Shown here one piece after another: positions 1-8,514 of a stretch of DNA of 39,187 nt. The DNA is from an uncultured Desulfovibrio sp. (GTDB taxonomy: Bacteria > Desulfobacterota > Desulfovibrionia > Desulfovibrionales > Desulfovibrionaceae). The notes beneath the pieces are model-generated. The model was not told the origin of the DNA. It worked only from the letters and a program-made list of their open reading frames with translations, and did no database searches. The stretch lies in NCBI GenBank assembly GCA_944327285.1, contig CALVHG010000024.1:1-39187 (forward strand), written 5' to 3'. Position numbers and translations under genes: made by a program. How positions within the stretch are numbered: position 1 is the first letter of the stretch; each line of letters starts with the position of its first letter.

Positions 1-107
1 GGCACAGCGCCGCCCGGCCCAAAGTGAGCGGAAAAACCGCGTTTTTTCCGCGAAACGACAGGTCGTATGGTTTGAAACGCACAGCGCTTCAAACTGAAAA
101 TGCTCTA
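1..107 (-). repeat. Family 1 structured repeat, copy 1 (cut by window edge)
   Basis: Read on the minus strand it begins TAGAGCATTTTCAG, then a GTTTGAA stem (H1), the GCGGAAAAA/TTTTTCCGC stem (H2) and the start of the GC-rich stem H3; the rest lies outside the window. Its first three bases are the stop codon of purE. Strand here means the strand that reads the ATTTTCAG end first. Confidence 0.9.
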
Positions 108-599
108 ATGAGCGGCTTCGACTTCGGCGGCGGCTTTTTCCACGTCGGCCTGCATTTTGGCGCGGGCGGCGCGGATGCGGTCGGCGAGAGCGGGGTCCTG
201 CAGGGCCAGAATCTGGGCGGCCATCCAGGCGGCGTTGCGCGCGCCGGCCTTATCCATAGCCACAGTGCCCACGGGGAAGCCCGGAGGCATCTGGACGGTG
301 GAGAGCAGGGCGTCGAGACCGCCCATCAGCCCGCCGGAAACAGGAATGCCGATGACGGGTTTGATGGTGCGGGCCGCGACGGCTCCGGCAAGGTGGGCGG
401 CCATGCCTGCCGCGCAGATGAAAACGGCCGCGCCTTTGGCTTCTTCTTCGCTGACAAGGCGCTCGGTACGCTCAGGCGTGCGGTGGGCGGAGCTGACAGT
501 GAAGACGTAGCTGATGCCGAGCTGCTTCAGAATGTCGGCGCAGGGCGCTACCTTTTCTTCATCGGATTTTGAACCCATCATGATGACAACATGGGCCAT
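105..599 (-). CDS. purE: N5-carboxyaminoimidazole ribonucleotide mutase PurE
   Basis: PurE acts in cytosolic de novo purine synthesis, making 4-carboxyaminoimidazole ribonucleotide. The 164-residue product has the usual small single-domain length. It shows the N-terminal MGSKSD motif (residues 8-13), the SAHRTPER active-site segment (His39, Arg40), an AGMAAHL loop and the VQMPPGFPVGT segment near the C-terminus; these fit class I PurE. No purK is in the window, so whether it uses N5-CAIR or AIR plus CO2 cannot be decided here. A good Shine-Dalgarno (AAGGAG) precedes the ATG. purD lies upstream on the same strand, 236 bp away, with a family 2 repeat in the gap. The TAG stop codon is the first three bases of a family 1 repeat. 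The C-terminal 20 or so residues are Ala/Glu-rich and variable in the family. Confidence 0.96.
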   Translation of the reverse strand: MAHVVIMMGSKSDEEKVAPCADILKQLGISYVFTVSSAHRTPERTERLVSEEEAKGAAVFICAAGMAAHLAGAVAARTIKPVIGIPVSGGLMGGLDALLSTVQMPPGFPVGTVAMDKAGARNAAWMAAQILALQDPALADRIRAARAKMQADVEKAAAEVEAAH

Positions 600-679
600 G
601 GTTTCTCCTTATTGCTGGGGTGCCGGGACAGAGCCGATGGCCCTGTCGGACATGAAGAAATATGTCTTCCGATGTTTCC

Positions 680-815
680 GGGGGACGGTTGCTATGGGAG
701 CAGCGCCGGCGCCTCCGGATTGCGCCATCCTCCCGATAAAGCGCGTTGGGGGAGGATGGGGGGCCTGGGGGGAAGGAACAACCTTGTGCGCTAGCCAAGG
801 GGGTTCCTTCCCCCC
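680..815 (-). repeat. Family 2 inverted-arm repeat, copy A (purE-purD gap)
   Basis: Inverted arms GGGGGGAAGGAAC (767-779) and GTTCCTTCCCCCC (803-815) enclose a 23-nt loop. The left flank from about 680 (GGGGGACGGTTGC, then a GCGCG-TGGGG stretch) matches the left flank of copy B near 2292, so the element is longer than its hairpin. It could act as a terminator or RNA-stability element between purD and purE. Strand assignment is arbitrary. Confidence 0.75.
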
Positions 816-835
816 AGAACATCATATTTTACACG

Positions 836-2131
836 CTAACGGGCGTTTTCCTGCTGTTGCAGACGGCGGATGCCCTTATCGCCGATATCGGAGCGATGGA
901 AGCTGTCGGGCATGCGGATTTTGTCAACGGCTTTGTAGGCTTTGGACTGGGCTTCCGCAAGCGTCTTGCCGAGAGCCGTCACGCAGAGGACGCGGCCGCC
1001 GTTGGCCTTGCAGACGCCGTTTTCAATGACCGTGCCGCTGTGGAAGACCTTGGCCCCGTCGGCTTCGGCTTCGTCCAGCCCTTCAATGGGCATGCCCTTA
1101 GGATAGGACTGGGGATAGCCCTTGGCGCAGACCACAACGCCGAGGGCGCTTTCGGGCTTCTGACGCACGGGCACGGCGGAGAGATCTCCGGCAAGGGCGG
1201 CCTGCATGATGTCCACCAGATCGCCGTCAAGGCGCATCAGCAGCGGCTGACATTCGGGATCCCCGAAACGGGTGTTGTATTCCAGCACCTTGGGGCCGTC
1301 GGCCGTCATCATCAGACCGGCATAGAGGACGCCGACAAAGGGGTGTCCGTCCTTGGCGAGTTCGCGCAGAATGGGCCGCGCCACAAGATCGGCCATGCGC
1401 TCGGCGTCCTCGTCGGGCAGGATGGGGGCGGGGCTGTACGCGCCCATGCCACCGGTATTGGGGCCCTTATCGCCGTCGTAAACAGCCTTGTGATCCTGCG
1501 CGGAGGGCAGGGGCACGGCGCGCAGACCGTCGCAGAGGCAGAGGAAGGAGGCTTCCTCGCCGATGAGGCATTCCTCGATGACGACGCGGGAACCGGCAGC
1601 CCCGAAGGCCTTGCGACCCATGATGTCGTCAAGGGCGGCGAGGGCTTCTTCAGTTGTCTGAGCCACGACAACGCCCTTGCCCGCGGCCAGACCGTCGGCC
1701 TTGACGACCAGAGGCGCGCCGACCTTCTGCACATGGGCGCGGGCCGCGTCGAGGTCTTCAAAGACAGCGCATGCCGCCGTGGGAACGCCCGCCCGCTGCA
1801 TGATATTTTTGGCAAAGGCCTTGCTGCCCTCAAGGCGGGCGCAGTAGCCGTCAGGTCCGAAGCAGGGGATGCCCGCTTCCTTCATGGCATCGGTGATGCC
1901 GAGGGTCAGCGCCAGTTCCGGGCCGGGAACCACAAGCCCGATTTCTTCGCGGCGGGCGAAGGTGACGAGCCCGGCAATATCGTTGGCGCGAATATCGATA
2001 TTGACGGCGCCTTCCCGCGCCGTGCCGCCGTTGCCGGGAGCGGCGTAGACTTCATCCACGAGGGGGCTTTGCTTCAGTTTCCAAACAAGGGCGTGCTCAC
2101 GTCCGCCGGAACCGATGACCAGAACGCGCAT
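836..2131 (-). CDS. purD: Phosphoribosylamine--glycine ligase PurD (GAR synthetase)
   Basis: PurD joins glycine to 5-phosphoribosylamine with ATP, the second step of purine synthesis, in the cytosol. The 431-residue protein has the family's normal length and order: the N-terminal VIGSGGREHAL nucleotide-binding-like segment (residues 5-15), the ATP-grasp domain with KADGLAAGKGV, the PNTGGMGAYSPAP loop, the EYNTRFGDPE metal/ATP-binding segment, and a C-terminal domain. GGAGG lies four bases before the ATG. purE follows on the same strand, so the two may be co-transcribed despite the repeat between them. No defect is visible. Confidence 0.97.
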   Translation of the reverse strand: MRVLVIGSGGREHALVWKLKQSPLVDEVYAAPGNGGTAREGAVNIDIRANDIAGLVTFARREEIGLVVPGPELALTLGITDAMKEAGIPCFGPDGYCARLEGSKAFAKNIMQRAGVPTAACAVFEDLDAARAHVQKVGAPLVVKADGLAAGKGVVVAQTTEEALAALDDIMGRKAFGAAGSRVVIEECLIGEEASFLCLCDGLRAVPLPSAQDHKAVYDGDKGPNTGGMGAYSPAPILPDEDAERMADLVARPILRELAKDGHPFVGVLYAGLMMTADGPKVLEYNTRFGDPECQPLLMRLDGDLVDIMQAALAGDLSAVPVRQKPESALGVVVCAKGYPQSYPKGMPIEGLDEAEADGAKVFHSGTVIENGVCKANGGRVLCVTALGKTLAEAQSKAYKAVDKIRMPDSFHRSDIGDKGIRRLQQQENAR

Positions 2132-2291
2132 ACAGCCTCCATGAGGAGCGCGGAATTTTCCACGCGGCTAAAGGGGAAACGGCGTCATGCCGGAAACGGG
2201 CGACGACAGGAAAAGATTCGCCGCCGTGGCAATCTTTGTAAAGGCATCTCAGGATATTGAAAAGCCCCTCGTTACCGTCTTGCCCGCTTTT

Positions 2292-2484
2292 GGGGGACGG
2301 TTGCCGCGAGGGGAGCGAGGACGTACCCGCGACGCTCCATCTTTCTGAATGAAGCGCGCTGGGGAAGGGAGGGGGGGCTTGGGGGGAAGGGAAACCCCTC
2401 TCGCGCGAGCAGAGGGGGTTCCCTTCCCCCCAACTGGTTGCGAATAGGTCTCTCACGAGCAGAGGGGTTCCCCTCCCCCATACA
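2292..2484 (-). repeat. Family 2 repeat, copy B with partial second copy
   Basis: The 367-bp gene-free stretch between purD and the FG-GAP gene (2132-2498) is largely this element. Arms at 2381-2400 and 2411-2431 form a near-perfect stem around the palindromic loop TCGCGCGAGC. A shorter second unit follows (about 2440-2484, CGAGCAGAGGGG then CCCCTCCCCC). The left part from 2292 matches copy A. No clear promoter for purD was settled on in 2132-2291. Confidence 0.75.
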
Positions 2485-2498
2485 TTATGCTGTCAAAG

Positions 2499-4148
2499 CT
2501 AGTTGGGATTGACTTCGAAATCGCTCAGATCCGCCGGAGTATTGGGATCGGTCTTGGACACATCCAGAGGATAGGCCGTGATCATGCTCTGGCGGCTGCC
2601 GATGCCCAGATCGGAGGAGGTGTTGATGCCCACCACCAGATCGAGCACGCCGTCATTGTTGACGTCGGCAAGATCGATTTCGGCAACGGAACCGCGGATG
2701 CGGCGGGTCTTCCACTTGAGGCCGAGGCCCACGCCGTCCCAGTAGAGCGCGTGGATTTCACCCTGCGGAAAATAGCGGTAGCGGTCAAAGAGCTGGGCCG
2801 CCGTGGAAACGGGCTTGTTGATGAGCAGCGTATATTCGCCGGTATGGCCGATGTCGGCCGTAATAAGGCGCATGGGCGCAAAGAACTTGCTGGGGAGCTG
2901 ATAGGTCTTGTTCACGCCAAGGCCGGGCATGCTCTTGTAGAAGTCCATGCCCGTGGAGGAGCCGGAATAGCGCTCCATAGTCGTATGAATCAGGCTCTGG
3001 CCGACGCCCTGGAAGACCTTCAGCTTTTCGTCATCCGTAAGCATGATGAGCTGCTCGCTGGGATTGTTGCGGCTTGCGGGCATCCAGACGCAGTTGAAGA
3101 CAGTGGCGCCGGAAGGCAGGGAGATACGTCCGCCGAGTTCATAGGTGTTGCCCTTCTTGACCATGATATGGACGCCGGGGGCAAAGAGCTTGACGGAGTC
3201 CCAGCGCTGGCCCACGAGCGTGGGGGCGTAGCTGGGAGGCAGGCGCATAACGCTGGCGAAATAGGGCACGCGCTCGGCAATTTCCTTGAACTTGTTGCCC
3301 TTGAAGCTGACAAAATAGGTGTAGGGACGGTTGTTTTCAGGATCAAAGGTGGCGATGACGAGATCGTCCGCGCGATCGCGGTTCAGGTCGATAGCCCGCA
3401 TGGAATAGGTATCGTTGGAGCTGGGCAGACGCATCTGCCCCAGGGGATTGAGCCCGTTGCGATCATTCCACGTGAACATCATGAGCTCATGATCCGTGAG
3501 GACGGCCACTTCGTTCCTGCCGTCGCCGTTGAAGTCGCCCACGGCCATATCCACCATTTTTTCCTTGATGCGCTGCGTGCGCAGACGGGAACCGTCGGAT
3601 TCGCTGGCGCCCTGATAGCGGAACTGGGGATTCAGGTAGGTACGGGACTGCTGGTTGCCCGTTTCGTTCATAATGATGTCGTTATTGCGTCCCGCCGTTC
3701 GAGGCGAGCTTCCGCCTATGCCCAGCACTTCAGAGCCAAGGGCGTTGCTGAGGCTGGAAATGGTGCCGGTAAGGACGCTTACCTGTCCGGACTGGCTCTT
3801 GGTCCAGGTCTTGCCGGCCTTATCCACGCTGTTGAGCGTCACGGTGCATTCCGTGCCGGTAACGGCGATGCTGCCCCAGATGGCATAATCCGCGCCGCCC
3901 AGCAGGCCGCGGGCCTGGGCGGAGGAGGTGGCCACGGTGGAGCCCACGCGCCCTTCCGTCTGGCCGGGGCGGGTCAGTTTGGCCTGCAGGGTCGCAGGCA
4001 GGGCCTTGCCGAGATAGGCGTAGCTCTGCGGCGCGTTTACCTGAAACGGCAGCACCACAAAGCTTTTGGCCGCGAGGGCGGCGTTGGCCTGCAATGCCAG
4101 AAGCAGCATGAGGCATACCGCAACGGTCAGTCGCATTGTTACTTTCAT
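2499..4148 (-). CDS. Secreted protein with TolB-like N-terminal domain and FG-GAP/VCBS repeats
   Basis: A 549-residue exported protein of unknown role. A signal peptide covers about residues 1-27 (hydrophobic core VCLMLLLALQ, likely cleavage after ANA or LAA). Residues 28-145 (KSFVVLPFQVNAP, then Gly/Thr/Ser-rich segments) resemble the nucleotide-free TolB/CsgG-like domains that assess outer-membrane proteins. Residues 200-510 carry FG-GAP type calcium-binding repeats: VGDFNGDGRNEVAV (203-216), IDLNRDRADDLVIA (253-266) and IDLADVNNDGVLDLVVG (491-507), suggesting a seven-bladed propeller. The start was chosen because the signal peptide begins there and GGAG precedes it; the open frame extends upstream without meaning. 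A sigma-70-like promoter sits 55 bp upstream. It is divergent from the RNA methylase gene. Function is inferred only as periplasmic or surface binding. Confidence 0.8.
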   Translation of the reverse strand: MKVTMRLTVAVCLMLLLALQANAALAAKSFVVLPFQVNAPQSYAYLGKALPATLQAKLTRPGQTEGRVGSTVATSSAQARGLLGGADYAIWGSIAVTGTECTVTLNSVDKAGKTWTKSQSGQVSVLTGTISSLSNALGSEVLGIGGSSPRTAGRNNDIIMNETGNQQSRTYLNPQFRYQGASESDGSRLRTQRIKEKMVDMAVGDFNGDGRNEVAVLTDHELMMFTWNDRNGLNPLGQMRLPSSNDTYSMRAIDLNRDRADDLVIATFDPENNRPYTYFVSFKGNKFKEIAERVPYFASVMRLPPSYAPTLVGQRWDSVKLFAPGVHIMVKKGNTYELGGRISLPSGATVFNCVWMPASRNNPSEQLIMLTDDEKLKVFQGVGQSLIHTTMERYSGSSTGMDFYKSMPGLGVNKTYQLPSKFFAPMRLITADIGHTGEYTLLINKPVSTAAQLFDRYRYFPQGEIHALYWDGVGLGLKWKTRRIRGSVAEIDLADVNNDGVLDLVVGINTSSDLGIGSRQSMITAYPLDVSKTDPNTPADLSDFEVNPN

Positions 4149-4202
4149 ATGTGTTTTTCTCCTTGGTTGTCCCTGCCGCATGTCGGAGAGGGGCGCTTCC
4201 GC

Positions 4203-4231
4203 ACTATAGCGACACTTCCCGGCACGCGCAA
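4203..4231 (-). promoter_or_regulatory. Sigma-70-type promoter for the FG-GAP gene
   Basis: On the minus strand TTGCGC (4226-4231), a 17-bp spacer, then TATAGT (4203-4208). Predicted start of transcription is near 4196, giving a leader of about 48 nt before the ATG. Confidence 0.55.
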
Positions 4232-4277
4232 CTTTCGAGGGCTTGCGACCCGTCGCGCTTGCGGCTATGCACAAGGC

Positions 4278-5600
4278 ATGAAATCTGAAAACAGTCCTTC
4301 TTCCGCCGCTCCCGCGGGGCGGTCGTTTCGTCTGGTCTGTCCGGCCTGCCGGATTCCGCAGGTAGAGGCGCTTTTGCGCGCGCAGGGGTACGATTTTGAA
4401 CCGGAGCCCTTTTCGCCCTGGTGTCGGCGCCTGCTTGCGGAGCCGCGTCCCCTGGGGGCTTCTCTGGCTGCTTTTTTCGGCTATATTTATATTCAGGATC
4501 GATCGTCCATGCTGCCGCCGCTGGCGCTGGCTCCGGCGGAAGGCGCCGCCGTGCTGGATATGTGCGCCAGTCCCGGCAGCAAGACGGGTTTTCTTGCCCA
4601 GCTTGTGGGGCCCGAAGGCTTTGTGCTCGGCAACGAGCCTTCCCGCGCGCGTCTGGCCACGCTGCGCGCCAATCTGCACGCCTGTAACTGGCCTCATGCC
4701 GCAACCTGTTCCTATGAGGGGCAGGCCCTGCCGCTGACGCCGGAAAGCTGGGACTGGATTTTGCTTGATCCGCCCTGTTCCGGCTGGGGGACCGTGGAAA
4801 AGAATCCGCAGGTGCTGACTCTCTGGCAGGGGGATAAAGTCAAAACGCTGGTTGGTCTGCAACAGATGCTGCTGGCGCATGCCGCGCACCTGCTGCGTCC
4901 CGGCGGGCGGCTGGTCTATTCCACCTGCACCACGAACGACGAGGAAAACGAGGCTCAGGTGCGCTATGCGGAAGAATCGCTGGGGTTGCGCCGTTTGCCG
5001 CTGTCGCCCTTTGACGGTTTCGTGTGGGAGAATCGTCCCGGCGGCGAGGGGACTCTGCGGGTGGACGGAGAGAAATCCGGGGCGCAAGGCTTTTATGTGG
5101 CGCTGTTTACCCGCGACGCTTCCGCAGCCTGCGACGATACCCGTGACGAGGCTGCGGAGATAAAGGCGCGTGCCTCTGCCGACTGGCGCGCCACGGGACG
5201 CCCCTTTGCCCGCGAGCGTCTGCGCGGGCCCTGCTTTGATCCTGATTTGCTGCCTCCCGGCGACGTGATGCTCTTCGGGGATCAGCTGCGCCTTGTGCCG
5301 CCGCAGGCAGATGTTATTCCCTCTGACTGCCGCTGGCAGGGAGGTCTGCTCGGACGGATCGGCAAGCGCGGCTTTGTGCCTGCTCCCCGGTTGCGCCTGT
5401 ACCTGCCCGGCGCGGCAGGAGACGCCCCGACCGGCGATGCGGCGCTTGTGCTTGAGGATGTGGACGATATTACGGCCCTGCTCAACGGGCAGAGCCGCCG
5501 CACGGGCCTTGCGGGAACGGAAGCCGCCCTGTGGTGGCGCAATTTGCCCCTTGGTCGGGTTGCGCTCAAGCAGGGGCGCGTTCTGGCTGCGTTCGGCTAG
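4278..5600 (+). CDS. RsmB/RsmF-type 16S rRNA or tRNA cytosine-C5 methyltransferase
   Basis: A 440-residue SAM-dependent RNA m5C methylase. The catalytic domain holds the SAM-binding motif MCASPGSKTG (95-104), LLDPPCSGWGT with the release cysteine Cys167, and the catalytic cysteine in YSTCTTN (Cys217). The C-terminal third (from about residue 290) resembles the RsmF PUA-like region, with FGDQLRLVP. RsmF modifies 16S rRNA C1407 in E. coli; whether this protein has that or another target is not determined. The ATG was chosen because it follows the divergent promoter region; the open frame runs far upstream only because it is antisense to the FG-GAP gene. The Shine-Dalgarno is weak. The stop is TAG followed by AGCGTG, resembling a family 1 repeat end. 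Confidence 0.88.
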   Translation: MKSENSPSSAAPAGRSFRLVCPACRIPQVEALLRAQGYDFEPEPFSPWCRRLLAEPRPLGASLAAFFGYIYIQDRSSMLPPLALAPAEGAAVLDMCASPGSKTGFLAQLVGPEGFVLGNEPSRARLATLRANLHACNWPHAATCSYEGQALPLTPESWDWILLDPPCSGWGTVEKNPQVLTLWQGDKVKTLVGLQQMLLAHAAHLLRPGGRLVYSTCTTNDEENEAQVRYAEESLGLRRLPLSPFDGFVWENRPGGEGTLRVDGEKSGAQGFYVALFTRDASAACDDTRDEAAEIKARASADWRATGRPFARERLRGPCFDPDLLPPGDVMLFGDQLRLVPPQADVIPSDCRWQGGLLGRIGKRGFVPAPRLRLYLPGAAGDAPTGDAALVLEDVDDITALLNGQSRRTGLAGTEAALWWRNLPLGRVALKQGRVLAAFG

Positions 5601-5613
5601 AGCGTGTTAACAT

Positions 5614-5660
5614 TAGAGCATTTTCAGTTTGAAACGCTGCACGTTTCGCGCTCAAGCGCT
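5614..5660 (+). repeat. Family 1 repeat fragment
   Basis: Only the first end is present: TAGAGCATTTTCAG plus a partial H1 stem (GTTTGAAACGC). Sixteen bases upstream the methylase stop codon also sits in a TAGAGC sequence, so this may be the scar of two elements. Confidence 0.7.
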
Positions 5661-5678
5661 GCTTTTTTACAGACAGAG

Positions 5679-5718
5679 AAAGGGACCCTCTTGCGAAAGA
5701 GGGCCCCTTTTCTTTTTT
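5679..5718 (+). terminator. Rho-independent terminator after the RNA methylase
   Basis: AAAGGGACCCTC pairs with GAGGGCCCCTTT around the 8-nt loop TTGCGAAA, one internal mismatch, followed by TCTTTTTT. Confidence 0.85.
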
Positions 5719-5734
5719 ATCAAGACTGTTTTTT

Positions 5735-5882
5735 TAGAGCGTTTCAACTTTGAAAAAGGTGAAACGCGAGGCGGCGGCACTGCGCCGCTCGGCCCAAAGT
5801 GAGCGGAAAAACCGCGTTTTTTCCGCGAAACGACAGGCCGTATGGTTTGAAACGCGCAGCGTTTCAAACTGAAAATGCTCTA
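5735..5882 (-). repeat. Family 1 structured repeat, complete copy
   Basis: The most complete copy, 148 bp, running TAGAGCGTTTC ... GAAAATGCTCTA, with both TAGAGC ends present. The H4 (GTTTCA..TGAAAC), H3 (GGCGGC..GCCGC), H2 (GCGGAAAAA..TTTTTCCGC) and H1 (GTTTGAAACGC..GCGTTTCAAAC) stems are all recognisable in order. It lies between the methylase terminator and the mipA-like gene. Confidence 0.92.
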
Positions 5883-5945
5883 GGGGATGTTATCCCCTGC
5901 GGTTGCGGAGCCACTTTTTTACGGCGTTTCAGCGTGTCGTTGGTA

Positions 5946-6704
5946 TTAAAATCTGTAGAGCAGCCCCGCGCCCACAGAAAGTTTGGTGGCGTTTTCGACC
6001 ATAGGACTGTCGTAGATTTCCTGATTAAGAAATTCAAGATTGCCGTTGGCAAAGATGCTCCAGTTTTCGCTCAGCCCCACACGGGCGGTAATGCCCGCAT
6101 TGGGAGACAGCGCGCTGCCCGGCTTGTATTCGGAAAGGCCGCTGGCGCGGGATTCGTCGCTATCGATGCCATAGTAATAATCATTGTATTCGCAGCTGGT
6201 CCATTTGAGCCCGACAGAGGGCATGAGCGTTACGAATCCCAGGGTAACGGGGTAACTGTAGGAAGCCTGCGCGATGAAACCGTTGCTGTAGCCGAGAATG
6301 TCGGCGGAGACGGTCGCCTGCAGGATGCCGTAGGGCGAAAGCAGGCGATAGTTGAGGCCCGCCAGCATGGAGGAATAGCGATCGTCCAGCTGTTTCATGG
6401 CGTGGTCGGTGCTCCAGCTTGCCACATAGCGCTGCGGCAGATAGGAGAGCTGCACATTTATCTCGTGCATTTCGTTTTTGAACAGATGCAGGCCGCCGCT
6501 GATGCCGCGCAGATAAAAATGTTCGCCTTCATAGCCCAGCAGCGGCAGCGTGGCCCCGGCGCTGTAAACGTCCTTGTATTCGGAGGTGATGATGGAGCCC
6601 CCCAGTCCCAGGTCAAAGCCCCAGCGTTCCTCGGCATGGACTGAAGGAGGGAGAGCAAGCGCGGTCGCGCAACAAAGAGAGAGAAGAGCAGAGCGAAGTT
6701 TCAT
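5946..6704 (-). CDS. MipA/OmpV family outer-membrane protein
   Basis: A 252-residue outer-membrane beta-barrel. A signal peptide (MKLRSALLSLCCATALALP, cleaved after VHA) is followed by alternating strands such as WGFDLGLGGSI, HFYLRGISGGLHLF and the C-terminal SVGAGLLYRF, ending in the terminal aromatic typical of BAM substrates. The pattern SPNAGITARVGLSENWSIFANGNLE is characteristic of MipA/OmpV proteins. In E. coli MipA is associated with the MltA/PBP1B murein machinery; other members are porin-like, so the precise role here is open. AAGGA lies nine bases before the ATG. It is a single gene with a family 1 repeat downstream. Confidence 0.85.
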   Translation of the reverse strand: MKLRSALLSLCCATALALPPSVHAEERWGFDLGLGGSIITSEYKDVYSAGATLPLLGYEGEHFYLRGISGGLHLFKNEMHEINVQLSYLPQRYVASWSTDHAMKQLDDRYSSMLAGLNYRLLSPYGILQATVSADILGYSNGFIAQASYSYPVTLGFVTLMPSVGLKWTSCEYNDYYYGIDSDESRASGLSEYKPGSALSPNAGITARVGLSENWSIFANGNLEFLNQEIYDSPMVENATKLSVGAGLLYRF

Positions 6705-6787
6705 GAGGGAGTCCTTTCGGGAAAATCTTTCGGAGGAAGCGCGGGCCTGCCGAGAGAAAGAGGCGGCTGCGTATGACGTTGGAGAAG

Positions 6788-6834
6788 AAGAAAGGAAAGC
6801 TCGCTTTGCGGGAGCAAAGGAGCTTTCCTTTCTT
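6788..6834 (-). terminator. Terminator downstream of the NhaC-type antiporter gene
   Basis: A long hairpin: GAAAGGAAAGCTC pairs with GAGCTTTCCTTTC, and CTTTGC with GCAAAG inside it. On the minus strand it is followed by TTTCTTCTTC. Confidence 0.75.
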
Positions 6835-6856
6835 TGTTCGTTGTCTGCGGTGTTTT

Positions 6857-8407
6857 TTAGGCGGCCGCTTCGCGGCTGCGGACACGATTGCGGAAGTAGA
6901 GCAGGGTCAGCACCATAACGACAAGGCCGGCCCCGAAGCTGACGGGCAGGCTCTGGCTGAAGCCCGCAACGATATAACCGACAAGGCTGCTGGCGGCAAC
7001 CACACAGGCATAGGGCATCTGCGTGGAGACGTGTTCGATATGCGTGCAGGCCGCGCCGGCGCTGGACAAAATAGTTGTGTCCGAAATAGGCGAGCAGTGG
7101 TCGCCGAAGACGCTGCCTGCGAGCGTGGCGGACAGGGAGATCAGCACAAGGCTGCCGTTGGGGTCAATAACCTGCGCCACAGGCACAACAATGGGGATCA
7201 GGATGCCGAAGGTTCCCCAGGCCGTGCCGGTGGAGAAGCTGAGGAAGCATGCCAGAATGAAGATGATGGCGGGCAGAAGGCCGCCGGTAAGGCCGCCGTC
7301 GGCTTCCACAAGCGACTTGACGAAGACGGGCGTTTGCAGCAGGTCGCGGCAGACGCCGCTGATGGCCCAGGCCAGCACCAGAATGGTGTTGGCGGGCATC
7401 ATGGCCTTCATGCCCTGCATGCAGCCGTCCATAAAGGCCTTGAGGGACAGAACGCCGCGGGGCACAAACTGGAGAAAGGCCACGAGCAGGGCCGCAAAGG
7501 AGGCCAGCGCCAGCGCCGGAGCCGCCGAGCAGTTGCCGAAGGCGGCCGCAAGCGTGTGATAGGCGGGATCGCTGCCCCAGTAGCCGCCATTGAAGAGCAG
7601 GGCCATAACGGCAAAGACAATAAGCGCGGCAATGGGGATCAGCATGTCGAGAACATGGCCGCGCATGCTGGCTTCGGGCTGCTTGTGCGCGTCGTCTTTC
7701 TTGTCGTTTTCGCCCACGTCGCCGGCCTGAGCGCGCAGCTCCGCCTTGCGCATGGGGCCAAAGTCGAAGTTGCAGGAGCTGATCAGCACCACCATGATGA
7801 TGGAAAGCAGCGCGTAGAAATTCCAGGGAATAGTCGCCACAAAGGCCGCCAGATCGCTTTCAAAGGCGCCGGTTGACTTCAAGTTGCTGCCGACTGCCGC
7901 GGCCCAGCTGGAAATGGGCGCGATGATGCAGATGGGAGCGGCGGTGGCGTCGATGATATAGGCCAGTTTGGCGCGGGAGATTTTATAGCTGTCCGTTACC
8001 GGGCGCATGACTGTGCCCACGGTAAGGCAGTTGAAATAGTCGTCAATGAAGATAAACGCGCCCAGAGCGCTGGTGGAAAGCAGGGCGCTGGTCTTGCCCT
8101 TGATGCGTCGGGTGGCCCACTTGCCGTAGGCGCGGGTTCCGCCGGCCAAAGAGATGACGTAGACCAGCGAGCCCAGCAGGGTGCAGAAGATGATGATGTT
8201 GAAATCAACCTTTTTGACCATGACGGCAAAGGCCGTTTCGATGGTGCGGACAATGACGAAGTCCTGCCCCATGCCGACAGTATAGATGAGCGAGCCGCTC
8301 AAGATGCCGATCATGAGGGAAGAAAAGACTTCCTTTGTCCAGAGAGCCAGCGTGATGGCGATGATGGGCGGCAGCAGGGAAAGAGCGCCCGCGTTGAAAG
8401 GATCCAT
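6857..8407 (-). CDS. NhaC family Na+/H+ antiporter-like permease
   Basis: A 516-residue inner-membrane protein with about a dozen hydrophobic segments. Family features include IFIDDYFNCLTVGTVMRPV, the ISRAKLAYIIDATAAP segment, FSTGTAWGTFGI and GDHCSPISDTTILSS near the C-terminus, all of which match NhaC-type transporters (sodium-proton exchange, or in some members small-molecule/proton exchange). A charged loop (GENDKKDDAHKQPE) splits the two halves. The ATG starting MDPFNAG was preferred over one 48 bp upstream because GGAG lies seven bases before it. It stands alone, with terminators on both sides. The transported ion is inferred from family only. Confidence 0.88.
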   Translation of the reverse strand: MDPFNAGALSLLPPIIAITLALWTKEVFSSLMIGILSGSLIYTVGMGQDFVIVRTIETAFAVMVKKVDFNIIIFCTLLGSLVYVISLAGGTRAYGKWATRRIKGKTSALLSTSALGAFIFIDDYFNCLTVGTVMRPVTDSYKISRAKLAYIIDATAAPICIIAPISSWAAAVGSNLKSTGAFESDLAAFVATIPWNFYALLSIIMVVLISSCNFDFGPMRKAELRAQAGDVGENDKKDDAHKQPEASMRGHVLDMLIPIAALIVFAVMALLFNGGYWGSDPAYHTLAAAFGNCSAAPALALASFAALLVAFLQFVPRGVLSLKAFMDGCMQGMKAMMPANTILVLAWAISGVCRDLLQTPVFVKSLVEADGGLTGGLLPAIIFILACFLSFSTGTAWGTFGILIPIVVPVAQVIDPNGSLVLISLSATLAGSVFGDHCSPISDTTILSSAGAACTHIEHVSTQMPYACVVAASSLVGYIVAGFSQSLPVSFGAGLVVMVLTLLYFRNRVRSREAAA

Positions 8408-8514
8408 GATAAGACTCCGGCAAGGGGTGACGGCAACGCGCAAACCCGGTCGCACGCTGCGGAAAGTCCTGCGATGCTAGCACGAAAGCCCACCTGCGGG
8501 CAAGGCGGGAAAAC

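Noticed and set aside
746..2260. Long open frame antisense to purD (504 codons)
   Set aside because: It is the complement of purD; composition bias of GC-rich DNA keeps it open, and it has no family resemblance or start site.
2487..4277. Upstream extension of the RNA methylase frame
   Set aside because: It is antisense to the FG-GAP gene and would place the divergent promoter inside a coding region.
8425..8455. Possible sigma-54 site upstream of the antiporter gene (GG and GC spaced by 10)
   Set aside because: Only GG and GC match; the TGGCAC part and TTGCA context are poor.
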